This document shows, piece by piece, positions 15,201 to 30,200 of a DNA stretch of 64,000 nt (positions within the stretch are counted from its first letter, which is position 1; each line of letters starts with the position of its first letter). The stretch spans positions 725,006 to 789,005 of the forward strand of contig NW_019091494.1 of NCBI RefSeq assembly GCF_001949145.1, written 5' to 3'. The notes under the pieces were generated by a model. That model did not search any database, was not told the origin of the DNA, and worked only from the letters and a program-made list of their open reading frames with translations. Both the position numbers and the translations under genes were made by a program. Origin of the DNA: Acanthaster planci. Lineage: Eukaryota; Echinodermata; Asteroidea; Valvatida; Acanthasteridae.

Positions 15201-18200
15201 CGAAGCGTAGCTTCAGGTCGACTTCTAAGCACTCTGTTAATTTGGGGGGGGGATACATGTAGTTTCAATAGATTCAAATCAAAATACCCAACACACTGTA
15301 CATTTGCCGGACTTTGCACCCAATGACACTTTTGCCACAGCTGATCAACAGTTCGCCGCCATGAACTCCAGGCTTAGATACAGCAAAGTGCTGAGGGGTT
15401 GAGGAGTTTTATTTGAAAGTCTTCCAAGCATATGATTGTCCACAAATGCGCATTATTGGATTTTTATCTTTTCATGCGTGTATGTTATATGTACAGACAA
15501 AATTTGGTGCATACCAAATAGTATTCATTTTAATATGTACATGTATGTGTCCGCACGGTACACATTTACACATGTACATGTATGTCCTCTGGAATATTAC
15601 TCAATGAAAGAGAAGCACAAATCTTTGTACATGTAGCGAGGGACAGTTCAGGTACATCCCCGAGTACATGTACATGTACATTTTTGTACCTGTGCATTTT
15701 GTCAAAGGAAAAATCACCAAATGCATTTTTTAAAAATCTGACTTACAATCCCTTCCGAAAACTTCTGAAAACTGTCCCCAAAACCACACATTTTGTGGTA
15801 TTTTTTGACATTACCATAGGATTATACCGCAGTACATTTTTGTAAGGGAAATGGGAAATACTGTATGGAAACCTTTCTACTGAATGGGGGAGGGGATGCA
15901 TCACATGTACGGTACTACTGCTCTGCTCACCCAAGTATCTTGTATAAAATGAACCATTACTACAAGTTCGTGTGCTTGTATGGTGTGCCACAATGATAAC
16001 AGGGACTTGGCATCCAAGCCTAGATTGTCAAATGTAAAAATCACTTTCCCTGACGATTCTGCCTGTTGTGTTTTTTGGTTCCAATCTTATTGCTCTTCCT
16101 GTCAATTTTTTTCTGATTTTTCTTTCACCTCTGAGGATGGGAATCGGCTTTATTCTTTCCTAAACCAGACAAATTTTGCTGAGTTCAGGATGAGGCAGAG
16201 CCAAGCCATGCACTGTCGCTCATCTTTACATACATGTATGGTTTGTTGCTCTGTGAATTAGCTTTTGAACAAAGCAAACACACATGTGGCTTTCAGCACG
16301 GTGGAGGGATTTTAGAGGGTTTAGGGAGGTTCAATGCATGAATATCCGCGAAGGCAAATAAATGTTAATTTTTTCATGAAGGGAGTAAAACAGAAGAGAG
16401 ATTCAAACACAAAAAATGAGAATGACCACTTTGGATTCTCTGCAGTGCTGCACACTGTGTGTCTTTTCCATTACCCGCTTAATGACACTGACAGGACATT
16501 GCAGACATTAGCTGCTTGATGCCGAGATGTTATCCATCCCAAACCTCCCAAATGAAGATGAGGAAGATAAATTGGTATGGAGGCGAGATGCCATCATGAG
16601 AGGGAATACAGACGGACAAGTCTGGAGAGCCCAGTGGTGCCTTTGAAGGAGGATATATATTCGAGATGGCGATGCTGGGGACTTGAATGTCGGGCTGATA
16701 CAATCGGGCAGCTGATTGTTCCTGAGGCTGGGAATAATTGAATTACGCTGTGTATTATCTGACAATAAAAAAACCTGCCTGAATGCAGTTTGAGGCAATT
16801 ACATAAAATCCATATGGTGTACATATACATGTATGTACATATACTGTAATTTTGACAGAAGATCCACAGGGGAAAAAATGGAAATTTCACAAATCAAAAT
16901 CTGATCCAACAAACAGCTTTCTGCTGCAGGTTGGTTACTTTCTGTTATCAGTAGGCAAGATTTCTCAGTAGTGCTTCCTCAGGTACATGTATGCTCCCTC
17001 CTGGCAATGACATTCTGACAACAAAGAGAAATGGAACAAGAGTCACAGAAGAATCAAAACCTATACAGAAAGACTCGAACTTTCAGTGAACAATCAGAAA
17101 AGAGATGATAAAATTCTCCTCAAGCAAACCAAAGCTAGTGAGTGAGTTGTGTGCAGTGTGTCTGTTGAGCCAGCGGAAAATGGAAATCTGTGATATGAGT
17201 TGAGAATCCTTGATGAGAAACTACATGTATGGTAATGCCATCATTGTTACAGACGTTCCTCCGGATGCCAGCCTCTTCCAGCACATCTCAAGCAGCAGGG
17301 GATGAAGCTCATGATAATTACCATAGGTCTTATCATAACAGCAGGAAATATGCACTTTCCCCCCTTGGTGCCTTCCGAGGGGAAAACAACATGCCACAAT
17401 TTCCTAAAGTGGGTCATGGGATGCCTCAAGCCCCATGGAAATCTTGCATTGGGCAAGAACTGCATTTGGAGATAAAAGAGAGCTTTGTGCGATGCACTTC
17501 ACTGCCCATACGCTTACACATTCCCAACTTATATAGCTGCAGGCCTGCGGTCTACCTTAAATTTCAATGTTATCCCGATATCCTGTTCTGATTACAAAAG
17601 TAAACAAAAAATGTTCTCATTGAAACAGTTTTTGCACAAGTGGATGTGAGTAGTATAGTGATCCTATACACAGCAGCTAATTCTTCCAGCGTATTCTGCT
17701 ACATCTGTCTGTAAATTGTGCCATTTTGTTTTTTACTACAACCCCTTCCTCAGATAGCCGCGATCAAAACCATTTTCTGACTTTTTTGAGGGCAGGCAAC
17801 AATGTTTCAAGACTGAGTTTAAGAGCAGAGAGGCTCTCAAGTCTGCATATATCTGAAATCATAGGAGGAAATACACCACTAGCTTCGGCTCAGAAGTCTA
17901 GATTCCTTGAGGAGAAGTGCTGTTCACGTTCCTCGTCCACAGCTTTTAAGCCTCAACATTTCCACCAAAAACTCTGACAAATCTGCCTCAAAAACCCATG
18001 CCTGTGCAAATAAAAACCCATTTTCCTAGATAACCAAATATTAAGTATACTTTTCTCTCTTTTCTGTGTTTTTTTTTCTTTCAAGGTTTACTGGTTATAT
18101 ACTGGGTGACTATTCTTGCTCCAAACCAGTTACAGCTCCTGGCTATAATTTCAATTAGGTGTAGATGCATTTCATGCACGGCAAACTGCATACGTGTCTT

Positions 18201-21200
18201 TTTTTCACGTTGATTCTCCAGAGAAATCCTGTTTACCACAAATGCAGGTTGGCAACGCTTTTGTGGCCCATTGTCTCTCCTGTCACTTCTGATAACATTC
18301 AGCTCCGTTTAGCAAGTAATAAATGCTATTCAGTCTTCTTCTACAGATGTCAGGGCACTGTTATTGTCCGCTTGTCAAAGGAAGGCTGCAATGATCTGTG
18401 ATTTGTGAGACCGAGAGTTGGTTTCTTGCCACACAAATTAATTGCTGGGAAACTGTGGACTTTTCACCATTGTATTTTTGAGAGAAACCAAAAAAATAGA
18501 TGTTTTATCTGGCTTGCAATTTTCCAAAGCAAGTTTAATACCGTTGAATTGAATATTCCCCTGAGAGCATGGAAAAAGTGGCAATGAAAATATATTTGTA
18601 GTCAATCTGGGGAACATCTGGGAGTCCATGATATGTATGAGCCTATGCAGGTAATGGTTTACAAGTACAAGACCCCAAGACCTTTGAATTTTTTAAAATT
18701 AAAAACAAACATGCACATAAACATTGGATGTGGGTATAGGTAGTGAATAACACAGACTAACAGCAGGTGGCAATCATGTGGTGGTGCCACCTTATACAAA
18801 CTCGTGTACATGTACACCAAACATGTACATGTAGGCTTGGTCAAGGCACAAGATCAAGATGGCCACAGATTTCCACCCACCATTGTGTCTTCTCTTTCAC
18901 CCCCGTGCGATAAACCTCCTCCTGGTCCAAACGCACCGTGCAGCAACAATCTTTGGCAGACGTCAGGTTCTTGGCTTCACCTGAAATTAGATAAGAAACT
19001 GTTAGACCGTTTCGTAGTTCATAATTATTTTATTAATCCCAAAGGAATTTACATCTCTGAATTCACTTCACAGTGAAAACAAAGTGTTTTGCTTTGAAAT
19101 AGATGCCTTGTAGACTTCTTTTTCACTAGTTCTTAGCAGGCACTGCCATGGTCTGTTGAGTGTGTTAGAACTTGTACAGTTGTGATGTGATCTGCAAAAA
19201 CTCATCACATTGCCTCACCAAATTTGAAGATAATAGGCAAACATTCCTTGAGATTTTTTGGATAAGTTGACATTTTGTTGCCATTTTTTATCACTATTCA
19301 CTATTGAAATATTTTACTCAAATTCTGTTGTTTTTAACATGTATGTTAACATTTGCAACTCTCAATAAAATGTTGGAACTTTAAAGATTGATCATGACAG
19401 CCTAATGCCAGTTATAGACATCATCCTTGAATCAGGAATAAAACAGTTCTAACAACAGCATACCAGAGAATTCACTTATGATATAAACATGTACATGAAC
19501 ATGTGTACATGTACCTAACACAAAAATGACAAATTTCACCAATGTGAGGGGTCTTCCCACATATCACCACATTTGTAGAAATAAAATTCCTTTGATTATG
19601 ATGTACATGTAAACTTAAGCAGTTGGTGATTCCACAGAGTTGAGGAATATTTGGTGGCATTTGGGCATAAATGAGGCACCATTACATGTACATGAAGGTC
19701 TATGAGGCACTACTCAGGAAATGAATTTTGTTGCTTGTAAATTGTAATGTGAACATTTTAGTGAATGTATTTGAAATGGTCTGGTCATGACATTTTAAAA
19801 AATAAAAACTGGTTGTGGATGAAATGGGGAACCACATTTTTTTATCCAGCTTAATTAAAGCTCAATTATTTTGGGCATCAAATCACTCCGTCTAAAAAAA
19901 AACAGCTTGGAACACAGCTCATCATTCTTAACATGAATTTTAGCATGATTTGGAGATTTTAGCATGATGTTTTGCAGCCACTCCATGAATTTGGTCAATG
20001 TACGCCAAATGTTTCAAAATGCATATTTTTCTTCAAACGTTAAATAAACAAAAAAAAAACTCTTAGAATCTACTGTACATGTCTTTTCAAAGAGCCAATT
20101 GAAAGCTACATGCATGTACATGAACATGTACATGTAGATCTACATGTAAGTATTCATTCCAGACTATCGAACAGCTGTTCTCTAATTTGTTTGAGTTAGT
20201 TACAATTTTAAAAGGAAAAGTACATTTACATTATTTATAGCTGGGAGGTTAAAAAGGACCAAATTAGGAGCTACAAGTATGCTCATCCTAAATGCCATTT
20301 AACACTTTGTTCCTCTTTATTCATGGTTCAGTGCACTACACAAACATGTGTGAACAGGACAATGCATAAATGAAAATTACAGATGTTCATTTACATGGTA
20401 CACAGTACAAGAGGCATTTGATCTCTCTCCTATACGTGCATGTACATGTAATTTACACTTCCCCATAACTGAAGTGTTAAAGGGTAGCTGCAATTAATGT
20501 TTTTGATTACAAACCTGTAAATTGCACCTTTGTGAATCAGTAAACCTTATTTTCAACTTTGGTTTGATTGTATCAAAGGGTATTTTAATGCCTTTTTGGT
20601 TTTTATGCTATAGTGGATTTCCATGTTCATGAGCAAAACTGTGGTGTCATCTCGGGGAGAAGCCTCAATGGTTTGTACACAAAAAAGTCCAGCGTTTTGG
20701 TAGATTTTCCGGGACTAAGATTTCTCTTCTTTGCTCATTCATTGTTGTTTGTGTGCATAGCAGAAAAGAACCACCTACATGTATCCCCCTCTCAGAGGCG
20801 TTTTCAGTTTTCAGTAAATTCTGGGTTTACAATTTGAACAGAAATACCTACATGTACATGTGTGCACTGAACCTTGCCTTCCCTAGATGACTTCACAGCA
20901 ACAGTGCCCTCAGTTGTTAAGGAAAACATGAATAATTTTGATTGTATAAAAGTGTGCACTTTTCAATGCATTTAATCAAATAGGGGTGCGTGTGAGATGC
21001 AGAAAGTACAAAGATGCAAAGTGTCAAAAGTGTACGTAGTGTAAACTTGACAGGGGTTGGCTTACATGTATATCTGAAATGCAGAAAGTCACTGTTTGCT
21101 GATGTTACTTTCATTATACAGTTACAATTTGCTGTCATGAATGAGTACATATTAAATTCACAATGTATGCCTGTAGCTGGGTGAAATCCTGTCCTTTCTC

Positions 21201-24200
21201 TGCAAAATAGAGATACATGGAAGATAACCTGGAATTTCAAATAAATGTGTAAACTTGCTTTCTATGTAAGTCAGTCAAACTTTGGTAGAGAAGTACTTTT
21301 ATATGTACTTGAAAGTAAGCATATCGGCGGCAGAACAATTATTTTCAAAGTGGGAGGGGGGCAGTTGTTAGACCATTACCCATCAGTCATTAATAGGTCG
21401 ATCCACCTATTGATAGGACCTGCAAAAAGTGGGGGGGGGCAAGGTCCCCAGTTCAAAAAGTGGGGGGCCATTGGCCCCCCTGCCCCCCCTTCCGCCACCA
21501 GTGCATGTACCATACAGTGCATGTATGTACCTTACCTATACCAAAACATTTGGCCTTTGCATCTTTGTTCTCACAAAATTCTGAATGTGCAAACTCTTTT
21601 TTTAATGGTAAGTTTCCTGTCCAATTTCTGATTTGTCCAATTTGCTGCTACTCCCGAGCCAAAAGTGACGCAGACCACCTGACTTACGTCAATTAAACCA
21701 GAATCTTTAAAAAGTTTTTTTAAAAAGCACACCCGGTATTGCTGTTGCCTACGGAAACGGCTGAGTTATAGAACATTCAACAACAATGGGTATTTGGAAT
21801 GGATTATGAAACATGGACATATGTGTCTTGCAATGACACGTGCACATATTACCCATGTGCCCCTCCTGCTATGAAATTCTTCACTACTTTTTTTCTATGA
21901 AATATATTGTATCTACACGTATATACAAATGTCACCCCAACATTTAATGTCCTTGGAAATGCACAAACATAAAAGTACAACCAGTACCCCACTCAATATC
22001 AAATGAGACCTTGCAGACGTAAAGCACATGTACATGTACTTGCAACAATTTAAATACCCCTAAAGTTTGCCTCTCTTGAATGGAGAGCTTTTTCATTTAC
22101 ATTCCCTGTAAAAATTGAGCAAAAAAAAAAAAAGAAAAGAAAATGCAACCCCACAATAATTGGTCATCATGCCCGATACCATATTTTTATTCTCCCCAGA
22201 GGTGAGATTCAAGCTGACATTTCAGTTGCCAGGCAAGTAACAACAGGCATTGATTGTTTGAGGAGACCATTGTGAGAGGCACTCTCTGCCCCAGCCAAAA
22301 CAAACCTTGCCCACTTGATATTATGGCCTACCCCATGGAACCAATCCACAGTAATAAAACAAACTGATAACAGAAATGGAAAAATTAAGCTTACATGGAG
22401 TAAAGTGAGAGGTTTAAAATGAGCACTTGTCTGGCTAATGAGACGTGTCGGGGGAAAAAACCCTGAAAGTGTAGGAAAACTATGGAGTTATTATGTCCAT
22501 GCACCTGTATATGTAAGCTACATAAAAAATTATACAAATTACAGGTAGATGTGGCACTGGTACTGGCACATGTAGCAGTAAATATCCTTTGTGCTTTCAC
22601 AAGTGGAATAAAAAAACATTGATCTTGGCTCTGTGGTATCAGATGAACCTCACCGTACTGCACACTGTAAGGTGGACCTGTGATACACATGTACAATGTA
22701 ACAAACATGTACATATACACGGTGACAAATTGTGCATGTGAAATGCATGACGCGCATGTAGGAATTGCAGGTTGTGACGTTGGGAAAGTTTGGTTCGCCC
22801 TGTAGGCTATACCAGTGCCAGTATGCACAAAATCAGATTAGCAGCAGAGTTTAAAGGTGCAGTCCACCATTAGTCACTGGTGCAATTGTGTATTCCTTTG
22901 AGATGACCAGTGCTCAAAATCTTAAGAAGGGAGGCCAACAACTAGACTGTATATCTGATGAAGTTTCAGCTCGGTAAATATTGTATATATTCCAAGAAAT
23001 TTTAAATCAGAAGACCTGCACGTACACGTACATGTAGGCCTGCACTATAAAAACAGTACCCACCACCACAAACCACCACAGTACCCACCACTACAAACAT
23101 GTGAAAGAGGGTGGACGTGTACTGCACACCATGTACATGTATTGTACATTGTATGTACATTAAGTTGCTTCCATTCTACATCCTTGTACATGTACACCTG
23201 TTGCACTTTCAATTCATAGTTCTTTGAAAGGAAAAAAAGGAACAAAAGATGTCTTCAGGCCAGGAACATCAAAGGGTACCTAACACACAAGCATTGAGAA
23301 CATCTATTGTGCTAGGTACATGTGCATACACTGTAAAGAAAGCCATTTAATGACTGATGCGTACACAAAAGATCAAGTAGTACACTGTATATTGTACATA
23401 AAGGCTGTTACACAGAACTGCCATTAAAAACGGCAGAATTAAAACAATGACACGCTTTTAAAACAGCTGAGAAGGAAACCCACATTAAATTAATTGCACA
23501 ATATTTTACACTGTGTTCTAGCTGTCATGCTATATGCTGTGCTCTCAGAAAAATTGTGGGCCACAAACTTCATGTAAATGAATGAATTTTGCCCCTCTTC
23601 AGTGCAATTCAACTGAGCCACAAGGGCCACTGATCTGGGACACTGGACATGTCCATGTACACTAGTCTAGCTGATAACCAGCAAGCCACTTGAATGTGTG
23701 TCGTTTACATTGTACATGTATGTCCAAAGGTATAGCCTTTGTAGGGATGAGCACATATTCCATCATACACACTGTCACTTGCTTCTTATTAAATAGGCCT
23801 ATTCTTCAATTAAAAAGAAACCAGGGCAACCGTGGCTTACTGTACAAGAATATATTTCACAGACTCATTTCACATCAACCATCAGCAAAGAGTCACTGTT
23901 CATTGTGCTATATGTAGCTGGCCAAATTCAATCATTAAATTCTGCTTGTGAAGCAGGTTTTTCCAGTCAGTGGGCAATCAGTACTTGCATTACATTATAA
24001 AAGCCTGATGTGTCTACTTCATGTTCTCTCTGTACAAAGTACATGTACAAACAAAACAAAGATCAAAGGAAATCATCTACACAAACTGAAAACAAAATAC
24101 TCTCGTAATAAATCCACTAGTGCACTTTGTACAGTACTCCCGTTTTTAATTTTTACGGGCAATGCTCTAACACCTTGTACTGCAACTCCCTTGCAAGCAT

Positions 24201-27200
24201 TTGTACAATTTGAGTACACTTGTGAACAGAACATACATGTACATGTAAGCCTACATGTACATGTACATGTACATGTATAGCTACTTGTAACTTCTTCTTT
24301 TTTAGTCTGCAGTTTTGCACTTACACTGTACATGTACACGTACATACGTAAACTGTGAAGTTGTACATGGTATGATCAGGCAGAAGTGGAATTCTACATG
24401 TATATTTGATTTGCAGCTGCACTCCGTGCTTTTATCTGGAAATTGCAAGTTCCATCATGGGTCCACGAAGGCATTCCAAAAAGTAAATGAAAGGGAAAAA
24501 GAAAACAGACGCACCACACTGCAAGTGCAGCGGACTGAAATCGTAGCTTACCCAATTCATTGTTGGGTACCATTTAACCGTGAATTTCAAGCACAATGGT
24601 GACCAGAAAATTTCACCTTTTGATAGCAAGAACAAATCAGAGTTCCGTCTGCACAGGTGCCTTTGGTTTTTCTTTTGGTTGACCTCTGCAGGGTCAGACC
24701 ATTTTGTAGACTGCACTGTGGTGTATTAGGTCAACGTTTCACAGTGCATTGTGTAGGACTACAGTAAAAATTGAAGAAAAACATTCACATGTAAAAATTT
24801 ATTTTTTTCTGCTATAGAGTTGTCATAGGCTTTATTTTCCAAAGACCCAGATCCAATTGGTGACCTACATGTTATTGAATGTCCACTACAGAAAATAAAA
24901 ATCCCAAAATTAACATCCCATAATACAAATTCAAATACAAACATGCCTCATCACTAAGAGTTTTGCCTAGCAGTACTTGAACTTGACATTTGAGTGGCGC
25001 ACAGGTGTCCTGCCTCAGACAGAAATCCTCTCAAATTCCAAAAATCAAGCACCTTCGCTTTCCAGTGCAAATATTACTGTTGGGCTGTTATTTTTCTAAG
25101 AGGTAATATTGCCAGGGCTGTCACCCCTCTACAAGGCTGGGATGAGGAAATCTGCATCTCATCCCGGCCACAGGCTGCTCTAACTAGCGAGGGAGGTCTG
25201 CTTGGAGCAGCATGGGAAAATATTTGCTTTGAAACCCAAGTCTGTTGCTAGGGTAATGGATATTTCACCAACCTGATGTCAGGGATAGCCAAGCTCCAAT
25301 ATGCAACATTTCTCCCCCCCCAACAAACTTCTCAAGTGTTAAGATCAATAGAGTGAAGATGTCCTTAGCCCAGAATGTTTGCAGCCCCTTTTTTGAAGGG
25401 TCCTTGCAGTGCAATTTTTATTAATGCAACCTTTGAAAATATGTATGTTTGCAACTCTGGTGCCTGAATTAATCTCATTTTGTTTCACCATTTTAAGGGG
25501 TATTTGGGTGCCTTCTCAGATTTGAGTATGGGTGGATTGAGTATGGGTGTCAACAAAAAGCATATCTGAGCAAAATTTATTGCATGGATCTTTTAAAAGG
25601 AAATCTGACAGAGTTTTATCTTCACCATCAGAAAACTGGGAACGGAAGAGACCTTCCAGGCACTGGCCACAGAAAGGGGAGGGGGGTTGGCTCCACTTTT
25701 GGCAGGTCCTATGATGGGATGGGGGTTTAATGGATTGATCTATTAATGGCTGATGCCTGATCGTCTCGCAACTGATCCCCCCCCCACACACACATTGAAA
25801 ATCATTCCACTATGTGCTTCAAGGCTAATGGTGGAAATGGAAGATTCTGTGAGGTGGGGACACTGTGGTTGTAACTTTAATCATATTTGATCAACTGATC
25901 CTAGGCCATACATCCCTGCTAGTCCTTTGGGGTTAACTTTCACAGCATCACTGAGCACGAGATAAAACAACCTATTTGTTTTTCTTTCTCCTTTTGTCTG
26001 CTTGTTTGCCATTGCCAGCAGCACCATCAATTAGAGTATGGTCTATAATGCTCCATTTGCAAAACAAAATCTGGCACTTGGAAGTGATCAAAATAAGCTC
26101 TCTGGTCCATCCCATTGTTTCCTTGGGATATATTTACACAAATCTAATCCCTCTGAGAGCGGAACCTGCCCCTGCGGAGCAAGGAGGCTGTTGACAGCCA
26201 GTTATCATTCTCTCTGACTAGTACAGGATGAGACTGGGACAGAGAAGGACAGGACACAGAGACTCTTGGCCGGGAGATCATGAACTGAAGGATGAATGGG
26301 TATGGGAATGAATGGGGAGGAAACCTAATTCTGCTCAGCCTGTACAGACCTCGGATCCATTACTTCCGATACGGGCTCAGCAAAGCGGAAAAACACTCGG
26401 CCAAAGAAAAGCGGGCCAAATTGCAAGCCAAACACACCGATGAGAAAACATGTGCTCAGGCCCGCCGTTTTTGCAACCTGAGCCTGCAGAATCTCAAGTG
26501 CATGTGTACACTTGACGATACATGTACATGTACACATCAATTTGAAGGAGTCCAGTGACTTCTTAATTCCATAAAAATAAAGTTGTTTGGAACTGTTGTT
26601 CACCAAGCTCTGAATTCTAGGTTGTTGACAGCAAATACCTTGAAGTTGAAACTGAAGAGAAGAGACATATCCATATCTTAAGCAACACAAATGTATTGGT
26701 CAAATGCTTGAGTACAGTACACACAGTATGTGTCAATGGCAGCAGAACGATTTTCGAAGTGGGGGGAGGGACGTTCCTGAGACCATCAGGCATGAGCCAT
26801 TGAAGGTCCGGCAATAAAGGGTGCAGTGTCCCAATTAACAAAAAATTCTCCGCCAGGCCAAGGTGCTTAAAAGGTACCCCTACAGATTCTTTCGAAAAAA
26901 GGGCTCTGTTTGGGCGAAGAAATTATGGAATTGTGTCAGTATGGTCCAGGATCATCTTTGTAGATTCAGGGGCACCCATCTGAGGGCAAAGCAGACAGTA
27001 GTGTGATTGAAAATTTGTCAGAAGAGCCCAAGAAAGGTGAGGGATGTCATCTGAAACATGGCTGCTGAGAAGACTTGGGAACATTCACTTCTTTGGGGCT
27101 GAGTTTATTTTCAGTTCAGACAGACAGTTCAGAAAGGCATTTATTTCCTCTTCTAATAATATTGATAGACCTCCGTAATATAGTGTATTAAGTAGTCATA

Positions 27201-30200
27201 AAGTATTAGCCAAACAAATGTATTAAATAATCATAAAGAATGGTGGATAATTAAAAAATTCGTTGGTTACCCTAGTAAAAATTGACATCAAATGAAATCT
27301 GAAGGACCAAACAACACATTGTTTCTTTGTTTGAGAGGCCTCAGGGACTTCAGTTGCCTGCCATGGGCTCCAAACTGTGTGGATTTTACACTATTTTCAG
27401 TGGAGCTTGAATTGGTTCAGTGCACCAATATTAGTGGGGGCCATTACCCCCAAGTCCTGGGCCCCTCCCCCACTTCCGCCACCAGTGTTAAATGTACAGT
27501 GTAGCAGTGTACACCAGGTATACTGTGAACAAATGTACGTACATTACAGTGCAAGGCCTATAATTCCTGGTTCCAACAAAGAAAACTTTGGAAATACATT
27601 GTACATGTATATCTTCAAGTTCCCCCTTTAAATGGTTTCTAGCTCAGCCTCTATCCCTGCCAACTAAGCACCACTAGTAAGCATCCCTTTTATGAAATGA
27701 TAAGATCAAACAGAAAAAATGTCTCTTTGTTTTCATGTGCATAAAATGACTTTGAATTAACCCTTCCTTGTCATCCTCCAAATTTCTGCCGGCGGTTTTG
27801 GAGGATGGTGGAGGATTGAGGAATAATGGCAAAAACGTGTGGCTGACTGCAAAGGATGCACTGTGTTAATGTTATGGGCTAGACCCTGTGTTGCTCACGC
27901 TCGGCTATGCAAATTCATGTCCAGGTACATGTAATATACATGAAATCATCCACACTGTCCCAAGATCAGCACTGCCTCCATGTCATGATGGGAATTGCCA
28001 GAGGATTTTGAAGGGTTGCCGCAAGGGGCACTCCTCAAAAGAACACATTCAAGAAATGTTCGAGGATTTTGGAGGATTAAAAGGAAGAATGCAATCAGAG
28101 AATTTTGTAGGATTGAGGAAGATGCCTAGCAAAAGGGCCTGGGGGTAGGGATAAGACACATAGATACATGCAATTGAGTGAAACACTGACTAAAGAGACC
28201 ACTTAACATGCAGACTTACACATAAATGTGTAGACACATGCAAAATACATGTATCTACATGGACAGTTTGAAATGAAGTGAGCTTCACTGCATTCTGAAC
28301 CAATCAGGAGTACCTGTAGTAACAGGCTGGCAGCCCAGAAGAAACATACATGTACTGTACATGCACCACTGGTGGCAAAAGGGGGAGGGCCAGGGAGCAT
28401 CCCCCCACTTTTTTAAGAGTTTGCAGGTCCTGTAAATCAGGCATGCAACTTTGACAAAACAAAAAAACGAGGAAACTCCAACATTTTGTACAGTGTTTTT
28501 CAATTCCTAATGGGACCAGTGTGAGGTGAAAAATGAGAAAATCAGCTGATCCGAGGTAAACATGTAATGGGGTGGGGTTTAACAGATTGACCTATTACTT
28601 GTTGATGTCTGATGATCTCATGACTGTCCCCCTTTACTTTGAAAATCTTTCCACTGCCATTGGTACATGTTTATGAACATTTACAGTATCGAACTGCATA
28701 TGATACAACAGTTAAACTACACAATAATGAAACCAATAAAAAAGAACGCTATGACAACCTGTTTATATTTCCTTGAAGTATAATGTCAATGTACAATATG
28801 GTTACCTACTGAAAGTGCTTCCCAAGGCTTTCTCAAACACAAACAGTTCACAGCTGTGAGCACCAGCTTTGAGCACATCATTTTAAAACAAGTTAGTGAA
28901 ATGTCACCAGGTACATGTAAAGTTTGAAAAAAAAAAAGACAAAAAAGGATAAGGACAGGGAAGAAGTGCTGCCAATGGGCATCGCCAGGATTTTTCCCCG
29001 GGCAGCAGAGCACTTGACAACAGCAAACTGACAAACCATTTTAATTGAAAGGGACCAATTCCAAGGTACCAGTAGTGTACACGTACCAGTACATGTTCAT
29101 TTTCAAGAAAAGTGGTAATTTTCATCCCCTTTCCTCTTTTCTCTCGTCTCCTATTCTTTTACCTCCTCTTTTCTAATTTTCATTCATTTTTTTTTCCGGG
29201 GTGAGGTAGGGCGAAGAAGGGGAGGACAAGCACCCATACATGCCATACCCACATGATCCTCAGAGCTGTTATGATGACAACTGCTGACATTCTGTAATGC
29301 ACCAGGCAGATGGAACTTGTTTGGTTTAGAAAAGAAGGATGAGTACATTGTACATGCATTCAGGCAGATCATTTGTACAATGTAAACACATCAAATATTA
29401 TGTTTGCTACGTACTGGTAACTGTTGTGACAAGTCACAAGATTTTCGATTCCATTCCATTTCCTTCCTCCCATGGAGTGTAAACAATACCAGGAGCACCG
29501 GATCCATCCAGCGTGGTTTCTAAAAAAAGCAACAAATTCTGGGAAAAGTTTCTACACGTACATGTATGTACATGTAGGTACCGGTACATGCATGTACATG
29601 TACATACGAGTACATGTACATGTGCTAATGTACATGTACACATGAGAAGTGCCACATGTTATACACACTTGCATGATTGTGCAAAACTGATGCACTATGC
29701 TTCCTCATGGGTACTTTTTACAAAAACTATATAGTTCTCTTATTTTAGCCTGTACTGCATATGCTAATGCGTACTGGTGTAACTATGGTGTATGCGTACA
29801 CGGGTAGGCCTTAATTCCCGCAGTAAGGAGACAATTATTTTGTAATAGCAAGTCGGATTCACATTGTGGAGACAAAAATTTGTCCCATAACCTCTTCAAC
29901 TTCCTAATCATTGCTCAGACATCTCTGCTTGCTACTGGTACATCAATGCATATACATATAAACCGTACCACATGCACAGTTTTCTCCTTCAACAACAAAA
30001 TAAACTGGGGCTGGGCTTTTGTTCAAATGGCTTTTAGTACAAAGCACACGTACACTAGCTGCACATTTGCCGGTCCTTTTACAAAGTGTTGAAGAATATG
30101 GAATTTGATCAAGTGATGAACATTGGTGCCACGTACGTATACATGTACATGTAAATACAGTACTGAATGAAATTGGTACACCCGCGCCATGGTTGAACAA

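Larger units (their letters stand above)
7291..18880 (-). other. Ras-GAP intron 2
   Basis: This 11.6-kb intron holds a fold-back MITE (8073-8408), a larger palindromic element with a 10-bp target duplication (9922-10473) and many TACATGTA clusters. A stretch at 16330-18640 is comparatively free of recognisable repeats. No coding exon is needed for phase continuity and none is seen. Confidence 0.6.
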
